Assembly: GCA_963717085.1 (NCBI GenBank)
Contig: CAVQVM010000019.1
Span: 62,001 to 126,000 of the forward strand
From: DASQUK01 sp963717085
GTDB lineage: Bacteria > Actinomycetota > Acidimicrobiia > Acidimicrobiales > VFJN01
Reading direction: 5' to 3'
Length of the DNA stretch: 64,000 bases
Shown here: positions 37,472 through 46,679 of the stretch, piece after piece
How the letters are laid out: every line of letters starts with the position of its first letter
Position numbering within the stretch: the stretch's first letter is position 1
Made by a program: the position numbers and the translations under genes
The notes under the pieces: generated by a model
Databases searched by the model: none
The model's input: the letters and a program-made list of their open reading frames with translations, nothing else
What the model was told of the DNA's origin: nothing

Positions 37472-38794
37472 GTGACCGAGGTCCGCCTGCGCCAGGAGCC
37501 TGGCTCTGGTCGGCGCTGGGTTGGCTTGCTTGCCGGTGCCCGTCTTGTGTCGGTCGCGGGGTCCCAGGCTGCGCAGCTGGCGCTGGTCTACACGATCTAT
37601 CAGCGCACTGGCTCGGCCGCCTGGGTGTCCGCCGCGTTGTTCGCGTTGGTGGCGGTCACGGGTCTCCTGGGTCCTGTCTCGGGGTGGATCGGCGACCGGT
37701 TCGAGCGGCGTCGCGTGATGATCACGAGCGAGCTTGCCGCCAGTGTGGGATGGCTTGGCCTGCTCGCGGTCGATGCGCCGTGGCTGTCAGTGGCGCTGGT
37801 CTTGGCCGCCACGGCGGCGGGGGCGCCGTTCAGGGCAGCGTCCGCGGCGATGATTCCCAGCCTCGTCGACGACGAAGATCTGACATGGGCGAACGGCATC
37901 GTCGCCGGGTCGGTCAACGCTGCCTTGGTCGTCGGGCCGCTCGTTGGGGGCGCACTGGTCGCCGCCTCCGGCCCGGACGCAGTGTTCATGGTCAACGCGG
38001 GCTCGTATGTGGCATCGGCGGCGTTGCTCAGCCGGCTCCCGGCCAAGCGGCCGGGTGATCGTCGGATACATCTGCCGGTCACGGGCATCATGGTGGGCTT
38101 TCGCGTCGTCGCCCACGACCGGTCGCTGCGACGCCTGGTGGCCGTCACCGTGATGAGCTTCGCCGCCTTCGGGGTGACCCTCGTGGCCGATCTGCCGCTG
38201 GCCGACCACTTCGACGCCGGCTCGGTCGGCTACGGGCTGCTGACCGCGCTGTGGGGCCTGGGCGCGGTTGCCGGGTCATGGGCCGCGGCCCGCTGGCTGC
38301 GGCCGTCGGGCGAGGCCCTGAGCCTGGCGCTAGGCACCGCCGCCATGGCGGTGTCGCTTGGCAGCATCGCCGTCATGCCGGCATTCGCACCCATCGTGCT
38401 CGTGGGTGCAATCGGCGGCATCGGCAGCGGCTACGCGTTCACACCCTGGTTCACGATGGTCCAGCGGCTCACCGAGGATGTGCACCGCAGCCGTGTGTTC
38501 GCCGCGGCGGAGACCTGTGAGCAGGCTGCCTTCGTGGCCGGGATGCTCGCGGCCGGCTGGATAGTCGACGCGGTCGGCCCGAAACCGACGTACCTGGTGC
38601 CGGGTGTGCTGCTGGCCCTTGGAGCGGCCATCGCTGCTCGTATCTGGCGATCGATCCCGGCCATGGCTGCGGTGCCTGCAGCCCGACCGCAGAGTGCAGT
38701 GGCGGCCGAACCAGCAGTCGGCCGCCAGCCCGAGCCACCACCAGGCGCCGAGCCGTCGCCGGCCTCGACCGACCGACCGCGCGACACGCCCTAA
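37472..38794 (+). CDS. MFS transporter
   Basis: 440 residues with about 12 hydrophobic spans. The cytoplasmic loop 2-3 motif GDRFERRRVMIT (G-D/R-RR) is the MFS signature A, and the N-half ends LVVGPLVGGALVAASGP. It matches the MFS_3/enterobactin-exporter-like group. The C-terminal 60 residues are Pro/Ala-rich and disordered. Exports a small molecule by proton antiport (family); substrate unknown. GTG start at 37472. Confidence 0.85.
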   Translation: MTEVRLRQEPGSGRRWVGLLAGARLVSVAGSQAAQLALVYTIYQRTGSAAWVSAALFALVAVTGLLGPVSGWIGDRFERRRVMITSELAASVGWLGLLAVDAPWLSVALVLAATAAGAPFRAASAAMIPSLVDDEDLTWANGIVAGSVNAALVVGPLVGGALVAASGPDAVFMVNAGSYVASAALLSRLPAKRPGDRRIHLPVTGIMVGFRVVAHDRSLRRLVAVTVMSFAAFGVTLVADLPLADHFDAGSVGYGLLTALWGLGAVAGSWAAARWLRPSGEALSLALGTAAMAVSLGSIAVMPAFAPIVLVGAIGGIGSGYAFTPWFTMVQRLTEDVHRSRVFAAAETCEQAAFVAGMLAAGWIVDAVGPKPTYLVPGVLLALGAAIAARIWRSIPAMAAVPAARPQSAVAAEPAVGRQPEPPPGAEPSPASTDRPRDTP

Positions 38795-39329
38795 AGCGAC
38801 ACTACAGCGTGCTGGCCAGGGCCAGGCAGCCCGACCAACTCGCCGAGGCAAGCCTGTCCTCGGTGAAGAAGTTGGAAATACCCACAACTCTCGAGCTGCG
38901 GTTCAGGGACAGCGCCAGCGACAACGCGGTCTCGGCTGCGAACCGCCAGCACGGTCACCGAGTCGTGGTCGAGAAGCTCGGCGCGGAACACACCTGTTGG
39001 GCCATTGTTGCCTCGCCACGCCTGCTCCCACGCCCCTAGGCCAACCAGGTCATGCGCCGGATCGCCGGGACCGCGAGAAACGTCGCCAGTCCCCTCTGGT
39101 ACGGCGCAGCACTGTTCAGTGGTCGCGTTCTGTGCGGGTTCGCGTATTCACATGGTGCGCGAGATCGGCAGATCTGGGCGCTAGGAAGCCGCGCCGGTTC
39201 TTCTCGACCGCCTCCGCCCCGGATCGGCAGATCTGCCGCCACCGGCGCCAGCAGGGCAACCAACGCGAACCGGCCCCAATTGCTGCTGGAAGAAATGCTC
39301 GATGAGCCTGGCCCGGAGGTTGGTATCAG
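38795..39329. other. Remnant-like intergenic region with AGATCT palindromes
   Basis: 535 bp. A plus frame at 38809-39039 contains LAEASLSSVKKLEIP, faintly like a Cro/XRE HTH remnant, but no full gene. Two copies of GATCGGCAGATCTG occur (about 39164 and 39225), the second inside the perfect palindrome GGCAGATCTGCC. A related string lies at 45541-45562. Confidence 0.45.
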
Positions 39330-40910
39330 TCACGGGTTCGTTCTGGAGACGAGGGTGGCGTACGGGCCGGTACCGACGCCGGTGCGTTCGGCCCGCACCC
39401 AGATCCGGTAGGGCTTGCCGGGCTGGCCGGCGGTGAACAGGTAGCGTCCGCCGAGCGTGGTGGTGTTGACGATCGTCTTAGTCCCGGAGCTGGTGCCGAT
39501 GGTGACCATAACCTTGTAGTGGGTGGCGAGGGGAACGGCCGACCACCGCCAGTCGATGCGGGTTTGGGTGGTGGCAGCGGCCCGTAGGTTCGTGACCGGT
39601 CCCGGTCGGGTCGTGTCGGGCGTGGGTCCGGGGCCCAGCGGGGCGAAGCCGATCCCGGCGTGCTCTTCGTGTCCGAAATTGGCGCCGTCGCTGCCGACCC
39701 AGAGACCGGTGGGGGTGGCGAACAGGACCATGGTGCCGTGTTCGCGGGACTTGGTGGGGTTCCAAGGCAGCGCCAGGCCGGTCACCGGGTGGATGGCACC
39801 GATGCCCGGGCGCTCGACCGCGCCGGGACCGGCCGAGTCGCGGCCCAGGGGGTTGTTCAGCCAACGTTGATGGCCGCCGACGTACACGGCTGGGCCCGTG
39901 GCCGCCACGCTGTAGAGGGAGTCGCCGCCGGTGAAGTTGATCCAGGTGGGTTGGACCGTGGAGCTGACGTTGGCGGTCTCGAACCGGGCGGCGGCATCAC
40001 ACAGCCCGGTGGTGCCGTTCGGTCCCCCGGTGGTGACGATCACGAAGTAGGAACCATCGGGAGAGAAATCGACGCCTTGGGCGTATTCCAGCCTGCTGTC
40101 GCCGGCGGGGCAGGTCACGTCGAAGCGGGGCGAGCGCCAAGTGCTGAGCGTCGCGGTCGAGCCGAGGTTCAGCATGAAGGCCCGTCGGCGGCTCTGGCCG
40201 TTGACCGTGGTGAAGTTGCCCGTGGCCACCAACCGGGTGCCGTTGGGGGAGATCGCGATGTGTCGGACCCTGGTCTCGTCGGCCGGGTTGACCACCCCGG
40301 TGACGGTGATGTTGATGGCGCCGGTGTCTGCGCCGGTCGTCGGGTTCATCGCCATCAGCTTCTTCGTGAAGTTCCCCGCCGCAATGAGAGAACCGTTGGC
40401 GAGGAGCTTGATGTCGTGCACCGTTCGCATGCCCGTCGGCGCGAAGGTCGGGTCGACCCGATTGTTGACGAGGTCGTACTTGAGGATTCCCCGGCGGACG
40501 ATCCCGTTGACGTTCGAGAAGGCGCCCCCGATGAAGAGCGCGGTCCCGTCGGCGGTTGCCTCGATGGCGCCCACAGTCCCGTCGAACGCCAGGTTGAGCG
40601 GGGAGATGACCCCAGTCTCGCTGTCGAAGGCAACGAAGTTCTGCCTGGCATACGTGGTCGTCCTGGCCCAGTCCTGCACCTGGTTGAACAGGCCACCGGC
40701 ATAGACGGTGCGACCGACCTGCGCGAAGGCGCGCACGTCGAACGACGTGTCGCTGAGGACGATGTGCGGGGTGGTATCGGACGGGTTTTCCGACACCACT
40801 GCAGGGTGCAACAGCGAAGCTTGCGCCGGCAGCACGCCCCCGACGGTCACGGCGACCATCGAGGCGACCACCAGCGCGCCGACTCGTTCAACCCAACGCG
40901 TCCGTCTCAT
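39330..40910 (-). CDS. Secreted beta-propeller (delta-60-like repeat) protein with C-terminal FN3 domain
   Basis: 526 residues from the ATG at 40910 with GGGAGGGCGG upstream. Sec signal MRRTRWVERVGALVVASMVA with cleavage near LPAQASLL. A seven-bladed-type propeller follows, built of repeats such as RTVYAGGLFNQVQ, ALFIGGAFSNVNG, SLIAAGNFTKKL, RLVATGNFTTVNGQSRR. The C-terminal 90 residues (about 437-526) are a fibronectin type III domain (RPGPVTNLRAAATTQTRIDW, ending YRIWVRAERTGVGTGPYATL). Extracellular, likely surface or matrix binding; no catalytic motif. Confidence 0.82.
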   Translation of the reverse strand: MRRTRWVERVGALVVASMVAVTVGGVLPAQASLLHPAVVSENPSDTTPHIVLSDTSFDVRAFAQVGRTVYAGGLFNQVQDWARTTTYARQNFVAFDSETGVISPLNLAFDGTVGAIEATADGTALFIGGAFSNVNGIVRRGILKYDLVNNRVDPTFAPTGMRTVHDIKLLANGSLIAAGNFTKKLMAMNPTTGADTGAINITVTGVVNPADETRVRHIAISPNGTRLVATGNFTTVNGQSRRRAFMLNLGSTATLSTWRSPRFDVTCPAGDSRLEYAQGVDFSPDGSYFVIVTTGGPNGTTGLCDAAARFETANVSSTVQPTWINFTGGDSLYSVAATGPAVYVGGHQRWLNNPLGRDSAGPGAVERPGIGAIHPVTGLALPWNPTKSREHGTMVLFATPTGLWVGSDGANFGHEEHAGIGFAPLGPGPTPDTTRPGPVTNLRAAATTQTRIDWRWSAVPLATHYKVMVTIGTSSGTKTIVNTTTLGGRYLFTAGQPGKPYRIWVRAERTGVGTGPYATLVSRTNP

Positions 40911-41085
40911 GATCCGCCCTCCCCACGCTAAACCAGACGTGCCCGCTGACGTCTGTATCCAGATCGCCCACTCAATTTCTACCATACCGATCAGGGCAGC
41001 GAGCGCACCAGTCAGGCCGCAACCATCTCCGCCCGTATTTCCTCCGACATCGCCAGTACGGTCGCCGCAGCTACTTCGACGCCGC

Positions 41086-41640
41086 CTAACTTGGCTTCGG
41101 CGACACATCGGCGCTAGCCCCAGCCGCCTTTAGGTCACGTACGACGGGCGCCCATTCAGTGCTCTCCAGCTCCTCGTCCGCCTTGCGCGATATCTCCTTG
41201 AGCATAAACTCTTCCGTGCTTTCGGCAGAACCGAGGGAGTCCACGTTACCGATCTCGCACACCGCCGCAAAGAGGACCTCGTCGGGAAGCGCTTCAAGCG
41301 CATCGGGGCGGCGGAGAAATTCCACCGCAAGCTGCAGCCCGGGCACCCCACCTCGCGCGAATCGCTGGGCCTCGCTTAAGAGATCGATTTGGTCGGCTGC
41401 AGACCCAAGCCCGTCTAACGCGGCGCGCAGAAGGGCCGCAACAATGACGGTATGACACGTCTTGGGAGGGCCTCCGTACCACTTAGCAGGGTCCCCGGCA
41501 TCGAGCACCTCTTCGTTTGCCGACAGCGCCGCCGCATCCAGCAAATGCCGGTTGAACCGGCTCGGACATGCGGTCATACGCGTCGGCATACGCGACCCAG
41601 TGCCCGCCTTCCTCGCCGTTCCACCCATCGAGCTGATCCG
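41086..41640 (-). pseudogene. SAM-dependent methyltransferase remnant fused to unrelated tail
   Basis: The minus strand begins with a class I methyltransferase N-terminus (PDQLDGWNGEEGGHWVAYAD, AYDRMSEP; start codon about 41670) and continues, after a +1 shift at about 41559, as FNRHLLDAAALSANEEVLDA. The fold then stops at what should be the SAM-binding GxGxG loop (VLDAGDPAKWYGG). A different 125-residue sequence replaces it (VIVAALLRAALDGLGSAADQ, VPGLQLAVEFLRRPDALEAL) up to the stop at 41086. Deletion joining two genes explains this. The tail on its own is of unknown family. Confidence 0.6.
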
Positions 41641-41689
41641 GATTCGCAGTTGGGACATCAGCGCACATCAGGCAAGATCCTCCTCGCAC

Positions 41690-41760
41690 AGATTGCCCAC
41701 CGCGCTCGGGCTGCCAGCGGGGCCGGTGGTACAGATCGCCGGGGTGCGAGGTCGGCAGGG
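41690..41760. repeat. Dispersed repeat copy 1
   Basis: About 72 bp beginning GCACAGATTGCCCACCGCG and ending GTGCGAGGTCGGCAG; roughly 85% identical to 45483-45556. Each copy lies beside a gene remnant or short gene, so it may be leftover flank of an older element. Confidence 0.55.
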
Positions 41761-41920
41761 ATGATTCGTGTGACCGTTTCGGTGGTCGTCTAGGAAGCGG
41801 GCAGGGGTTTCGCTCACTGGGTCTGACTCTGTGATGGGCCAGATCGCTTTGGTGTCGGTGATCTGACCTGTCGGCCGAGTGAGTGGGGCGCTGTCCGAGG
41901 CACAACCGGTCGGGTGAACG

Positions 41921-43088
41921 TGACTGAAGAGGCGCCTGTGCGACCAGGCCTGCTCCCTGTCTTGTCCAGCGTCCCGGCCGTGCGTGCCACCGCAACCAGG
42001 TCAGAAGAAAGGGCGGCATGTCCACCATCGCAGATGGCGACGACCTGCGTGTCGTGGCCGGTGTCGACACCCACAAGGACGTCCATGTCGCGGTCGTGGG
42101 CGACGGAGGTGGGCCGGCTGGGGGACACGGCGTCGTTGGTAGCCACGGCGCGCGGCGACCGGGACCTGACCGGCTGGGTCACCAGCTTGGGGGAGGTGGG
42201 GGCGATCGGGGTCGAAGCACGGGCTCGTGGGGTGCGGGACTGTCCCGGCATCTGCGTGCCCGGGGGCCCAGCGTGATCGAGGTCAACAAGGCTGAACCGT
42301 CACCACCGGCGACGTCGCGGCACGACCGACCCGATCGATGCCGAGGCGGCGGCACGAGCGGTCCTCGCCGGCGACGCCACCGCCACACCCAACGCCGGCG
42401 ACGGTCCCGTCGAGGCGCTGCGCCAGCTCCGAGTCGCTCGAGCCGGTGCCATCAAGGCCCGCACCGCGGCGGCCAACCAGTTCCACAGCATCTGTGACAC
42501 CGCCCCCGACGCCGTCCGCGGCCAGCCTCGGCGGGCTCGGCACCCGAACCAAGATGACCGCCGCCGGCCGCTACCGGGCGGGTGATCCGTTCACCCCCAC
42601 CAGTGCGGCCAAGATGGCGCTGCGTTCCATCGCCCGGCGCGGGGCTGGCCTCGATACCGAGATCCGCGCCCTGGACCGCGCCATCCACACCATCCTCGAC
42701 ACCATCGCCGCGCCGCTGCTGGCCCGCCACGACCTCGGCTACGAGACCGCCGGCTCCCTGCTGTGCGCCGCCGGTGACAACCCCGACCGGCTAGCCACCG
42801 AAGCCAGCTTCGCGGCGCTCTGCGGCACCTCACCAGTCCCGGTGTCATCCGGGCGAACCAACCGGCACCGCCTCAACCGCGCCGGTGACCGACAAGCCAA
42901 CGCCGCCCTGTGGCGCATCGTCATCGTCCGCCTCCCAAGCCGCCACGCCCACGATCGACCACCTCGAGCGACCCGTCACCGCCGGGAACTCCAAACGCGA
43001 CGCCATCCGATGCCTCAACCGCTACCTCGCCCGCGAGCTCTACAACGACATCCAAACCATCGTGACCACCACCCAACTACGATCAGAA
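41921..43088 (+). repeat. Inverted repeat copy B (IS110 remnant plus leader)
   Basis: Partner of 1-1164. The identity begins 97 bp before the pseudogene start, so the leader is part of the duplicated unit. Orientation is opposite to copy A. Confidence 0.85.
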
Positions 43089-43100
43089 ATCGCTGCTTGA
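42018..43100 (+). pseudogene. IS110-family transposase, decayed copy 2
   Basis: Starts MSTIADGDDLRVVAGVDTHK, DVHVAVVGD intact (first Asp motif), then an extra G (GACGGAGG against GACGAGG in copy 1) breaks the frame. Next the middle block is shifted by an extra base at CCGTCACCACCGG. The helix block AVLAGDATATP is in another frame. The C-terminal part is readable from about 42525: TKMTAAGRYRAGDPFTPTSA, then ATEASFAALCGTSPVPVSSG, NRHRLNRAGDRQANAALWRI. The original stop TGA is at 43098-43100. Three or more shifts, so inactive. Two shifts are common to copy 1. Confidence 0.85.
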
Positions 43101-43176
43101 CCCCAAGAGGCGCATCAGATCTGGGCGGCCGGTCAGCGTGTCTGAACGCACTTCGGGGCAGCAGGTTGAGCGACGA

Positions 43177-43197
43177 CTCGGGTGAGCTTCACCCGAG
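43177..43197. terminator. Perfect hairpin, possible terminator
   Basis: CTCGGGTGA, loop GCT, TCACCCGAG: a 9-bp perfect stem 77 bp after the IS110 remnant and 170 bp before the HAF-repeat gene. No T-tract follows, so it could also be an operator or stabilising hairpin. Confidence 0.45.
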
Positions 43198-43370
43198 GAG
43201 TGCCGACAGATCGTCGTCGGCGCTGGCGCGATTGCGACGTTGCTTGCCGCAGCAGGGCAAGCCCGTCGAGCGAGTGCCACCGCCACCTGTCACCCCCATC
43301 CGGCTGGCCGTCCGCGGCGAATACTTGGTGACCCCGGACCTCAGGCATGACAGAAAGGGGGTGCACCGAC

Positions 43371-44462
43371 ATGGTGCGCATCACCCGATACCCACATCGC
43401 ATCTGTGCATCGGTCGTCTCCGCTCTCGTGCTGGCCGCCGTGACGCTGGCGGCGAACGGGCTTCCCGCCGACGCCGCGGACACCGCGACCCCCGACGGCC
43501 AGGACGCCGCTCCCGTCCGAGGTGCGATCCATGGTTACGTCTTCGACGGCGAGCGCTACCGGACCATCGACGTCCCCGGCGCCACCAGGACCGAGGCGTG
43601 GGACATCACCAACAGCGGTGATGTCATCGGCTACTACTCCAACGCCGACGGCCGGCTGCACGGCTTCCGCCTGGACAAGAACGGCAAGTACACGAAGTTC
43701 GACGACCCGGCTGGGGACCTAGAAAACGACCTCACCGGCGGCAACGACCGCGGCGTCACCATCGGCTCCCTCCTCAGGTACGACCCGACGATGGGAGAGG
43801 CCCACGGTTACCTGCGGGACGCCCGCGGCAACCTCACCACTATCGACGTCCCCGACGCGCTGACCAGCCTCGCCTGGAGAATCAACAACCGCGGCCAGGT
43901 GGTCGGCATCTACAGCGACGTGGACCGGCAGGTGCCGCTGCGGTTCCTCCGCGCCTACATCTACGAGGACGGGCGGTTCACCAGGGTCGACGCTCCCGAT
44001 GTGTCCAACACCACCCTCGCCGACATCAACGACCGCGGCCAGTCGGTCGGCCAGGCGTTTGATTCGGCCGACCCTAAGAACAGCCACTACGCGTTCCTGC
44101 GGGAGCGCGACGGCACCTTCACCAAACTGCCGGATGTGCCGGGCGCGGCGCAGACCATCCACCTCGGGCTCAACAACCGCGGTCAGACCGCTGCTACCGC
44201 TGCGTTTCTCAGTGCGGACGGCACCTTCGTGACTCTCCGCGCGTTCCGGTATGACGACGGGAAGCCCACGCGGATCGCCGTGCCAGGAGCGGTTTCAACG
44301 TTTGCGACGGCGATCAACGACCGTGGCCACATTGTCGGCTACTACACCGACCCGGCTCCGAGGACGACCAAACCCTCGGCAGCGGCTGCGGCGGCCGACG
44401 GCGCAACCGACATGCCGATGGGCATGGATCCGCTCGCCATGATGGACCCCATGCTCCCGTAA
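43371..44462 (+). CDS. Secreted HAF-repeat protein with methionine-rich tail
   Basis: 363 residues from the ATG at 43371 (GGGGGTG upstream; an earlier in-frame ATG at 43347 lacks one). Sec signal VVSALVLAAVTLAANGLPADA with cleavage near ADA. Six or so HAF-type repeats follow, each of the form 'GxFTxxDxPGA..T..xxINxxGxxVGxY': RTIDVPGATRTEAWDITNSG, TTIDVPDALTSLAWRINNRG, TRVDAPDVSNTTLADINDRG. It ends MPMGMDPLAMMDPMLP. Extracellular, function unknown. Confidence 0.75.
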   Translation: MVRITRYPHRICASVVSALVLAAVTLAANGLPADAADTATPDGQDAAPVRGAIHGYVFDGERYRTIDVPGATRTEAWDITNSGDVIGYYSNADGRLHGFRLDKNGKYTKFDDPAGDLENDLTGGNDRGVTIGSLLRYDPTMGEAHGYLRDARGNLTTIDVPDALTSLAWRINNRGQVVGIYSDVDRQVPLRFLRAYIYEDGRFTRVDAPDVSNTTLADINDRGQSVGQAFDSADPKNSHYAFLRERDGTFTKLPDVPGAAQTIHLGLNNRGQTAATAAFLSADGTFVTLRAFRYDDGKPTRIAVPGAVSTFATAINDRGHIVGYYTDPAPRTTKPSAAAAAADGATDMPMGMDPLAMMDPMLP

Positions 44463-44543
44463 CCCGGTCACCCGGCCTGCGGATACCGTAGGCCGGGATG
44501 GTCGGGCGGGAGTGGCCGCCGTACCACCCCCGGTGCGCCTCGC

Positions 44544-44801
44544 TCAGCGACGCAGATCTGAGCGGGCCCACTCGTAGATGGAGACGGCCACCAGCATCCG
44601 GGCTACCAGGTTCCAATCCGGTTGTTCTGGCTGCTCGACACCTCGGTTGTAGAAGTAGCCCGGCATGTCTGGAAGCTCGGCGTGGGCGACCGGGCGGCCG
44701 CCATCGTGTGCCACTACGACCACGGGATCATCGAGCCCCACCCGGGGGTGGATCTCCTGTAGCGACCCGGGGCCGATGCGGGCTCGGGGCCAGGGATGCA
44801 C
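44544..44801 (-). CDS. Small uncharacterised protein
   Basis: 85 residues from a GTG at 44801 with GGAG 7 nt upstream. Sequence blocks GSLQEIHPRVGLDDPVVVVA, HDGGRPVAHAELPDMPGYFY and LVARMLVAVSIYEWARSDLR look like folded protein and use G/C-ending codons, but I know no family. Convergent with the HAF gene and divergent from the membrane gene at 44869. Confidence 0.4.
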   Translation of the reverse strand: MHPWPRARIGPGSLQEIHPRVGLDDPVVVVAHDGGRPVAHAELPDMPGYFYNRGVEQPEQPDWNLVARMLVAVSIYEWARSDLRR

Positions 44802-44868
44802 GATCGCTCCATGTCCGCATTGGCCGTCATCGGGCGGTTGAACCGTGGAGAAAGGATCGGTGAGAGAG

Positions 44869-45324
44869 ATGCAGACATCAGCCTCGAATGAGCGCACGGA
44901 AATCGCCGACGGCTCGTGGATGCTGTGGAGCGTGGGCGGTCTCGCGGGCATCTGGACTGCAGTGGTGCTGATCAGCATCCTCGCCCCGGACCTGGTGTCG
45001 GGCAGCGAGCAAGAGCACCTTCCCGTCGCCGCCTTCACCGCCCCGCTGTGGGGCTTGGTCGCCACCGGCGGGTTCCTGTGGGCCATGGGCAAGCTGCGCG
45101 GCAATGTGTCCCGACGGCCCATCTGGATCGGTCTCGCGGTGACCACGCTCACGGTTTGGCTGGTAGCGACGATCCTGAGCATCACGTTGCCGGTCGTCGA
45201 GACCGGATCGGACCCCACGCGCCTTCCCCTCGCCGCCATGGTCTCGCCCGTGGCCGCAGCCGTCCTCACCGTCTTGGCCGGCATCATCGCCGGAGTCTTC
45301 TCCCGACCGCCTCAGGCTGGCTGA
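44869..45324 (+). CDS. Small four-span membrane protein
   Basis: 151 residues from the ATG at 44869 (MQTSASNERTEIADGSWM; an earlier ATG is at 44845). Four hydrophobic spans: LWSVGGLAGIWTAVVLISIL, AFTAPLWGLVATGGFLWAMG, WIGLAVTTLTVWLVATILSI, and VSPVAAAVLTVLAGIIAGVF. Looks like an integral membrane protein with no catalytic motif. Unknown function. Confidence 0.65.
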   Translation: MQTSASNERTEIADGSWMLWSVGGLAGIWTAVVLISILAPDLVSGSEQEHLPVAAFTAPLWGLVATGGFLWAMGKLRGNVSRRPIWIGLAVTTLTVWLVATILSITLPVVETGSDPTRLPLAAMVSPVAAAVLTVLAGIIAGVFSRPPQAG

Positions 45325-45482
45325 AGGGCCAGCGGGCATGTCCGAGGATGTCGAGTCGATCAGCGGTGCCCACCAACATGTCGGCTACAAGGACGAGAGG
45401 GCTGCTCGATGAGTGGCGTGGGCCGTCTTTCGGCGGCTTCGACGGTGGCCCCACACCGCCGGGTAGGTGGGACGAAACGCGC

Positions 45483-45556
45483 ACCGATTGCCCGGACCGC
45501 GCTCCGGCTGCCAGCGAGGCCGGCGGCAAAGATCGCCGAGGCGCGAGGTCGGCAGA
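45483..45556. repeat. Dispersed repeat copy 2
   Basis: About 74 bp, GCACCGATTGCCCGGACCGC to GCGCGAGGTCGGCAG, similar to 41690-41760. It runs on into AGATCTGG, the string shared with about 39164. Confidence 0.55.
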
Positions 45557-45614
45557 TCTGGCGCGGTGTCGCGGCCTCGCTCGGAGCTTCTGCAGCAGCG
45601 CTGCCGCGTCGGCC

Positions 45615-46241
45615 TCATTCGCTCGTCAGCTCCGGCGAGCCCTTTTGGCCGTATGTGGGCGTTCCGGCGGTCTCGTAGGCGAGCTGGAGCATGCCATTGG
45701 GATAGGTGACTGATTCGATCAGCCGCAGCGCGGTGGGCACGGTCCCGTCACCGAACACCTGCTTGCCGCTGCCCAGCAGCACCGGGTACATCCACAGTTC
45801 CAGCCGGTCGACAAGGCCGAAGCGCAGCAGTGACTGCACGAGGTTGACGCTGCCAATGACGTGGAGTTCATCGTGGCGCTCCTTGACGGAGGTGACGCCC
45901 TCGGCGATGGACTCGCCGACAACGGTCGAGCCCCGCCAGTCCAGAGGACCGGCGAGCGTGCGGCTGGCCACGTACTTGGGGACAGCGTTGAGCAGGCCGG
46001 TGAACGAGATCTCCGCTGGAGCGGTCGGCCAGTAATTGGCGAAGATCTCGTAGGTCCGCCGGCCGAGGAGCAGGGCGTCCATGTTCTTCACGTGTTCGAA
46101 GACGTCGTCGGCCTCCTGGCCCATTAGTGGCGCCTGCCATCCGCCGTGCGTGAAGCCGCCGTCGCGGTCATCGTCGGGCCCTCCGGGCGCCTGTGCCACC
46201 CCGTCCAGCGTTACCTGCTCGGTCACGATGAGCTTGCCCAT
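45615..46241 (-). CDS. Dihydrofolate-reductase-fold (RibD C-terminal) family protein
   Basis: 208 residues from the ATG at 46241 (GGAAGAGGAGACC upstream); the frame is open 20 codons further. DHFR/RibD-type Rossmann-like reductase: MGKLIVTEQVTLDGVAQAPG, ALLLGRRTYEIFANYWPTAP, KYVASRTLAG, HVIGSVNLVQSLLRFGLVDR, PVLLGSGKQVFGDG. NADPH-dependent reduction of an unknown substrate, not true folate reduction. Stand-alone gene. Confidence 0.85.
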   Translation of the reverse strand: MGKLIVTEQVTLDGVAQAPGGPDDDRDGGFTHGGWQAPLMGQEADDVFEHVKNMDALLLGRRTYEIFANYWPTAPAEISFTGLLNAVPKYVASRTLAGPLDWRGSTVVGESIAEGVTSVKERHDELHVIGSVNLVQSLLRFGLVDRLELWMYPVLLGSGKQVFGDGTVPTALRLIESVTYPNGMLQLAYETAGTPTYGQKGSPELTSE

Positions 46242-46679
46242 GGTCTCCTCTTCCCGGTGATGGACGCACCAACTCAGACTCCGACTATGTGCAGGATTCA
46301 AAGGCGCGAGAGCGGCAGCTAGGGGCGGGTGTCAGCCCTTCACAGCAAGAGGCGCCAGGCCGGGGCACACCCTTTCGTCCGTGCTCGCCGTGGTCGGCGA
46401 AGTCGAGACCAGAACCGCCGTCAGCGTTGGCCCAGTCGCCGGCGACGACGGTGCCGGGTGCTCGTCGACGATCCGGTACGAACCCGGACCGCCACCCGAA
46501 GGTCCGACACCATCCCGATGACAGTTGGGGTTCCTTGACGCCGGGGGCGATTGCCCCCGTGACATCCGTCAATGACGAAGGACACCTGACGCCTGCGTCA
46601 CCTGAGACCGACGGCTCCCGCCGGACGGCTCATCGTGGCGTTGCCGGGTGGCGGTCGCCTGGCATGAGGAGGACAGACC
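46242..46679. other. Intergenic region, no gene recognised
   Basis: About 440 bp between divergent genes. Only frames of non-coding character. It must hold two promoters; no motif is clear. Confidence 0.45.

Noticed and set aside
39660..40931. 423-codon plus frame over the beta-propeller gene
   Set aside because: Antisense shadow; the minus strand has a signal peptide, repeats and FN3.
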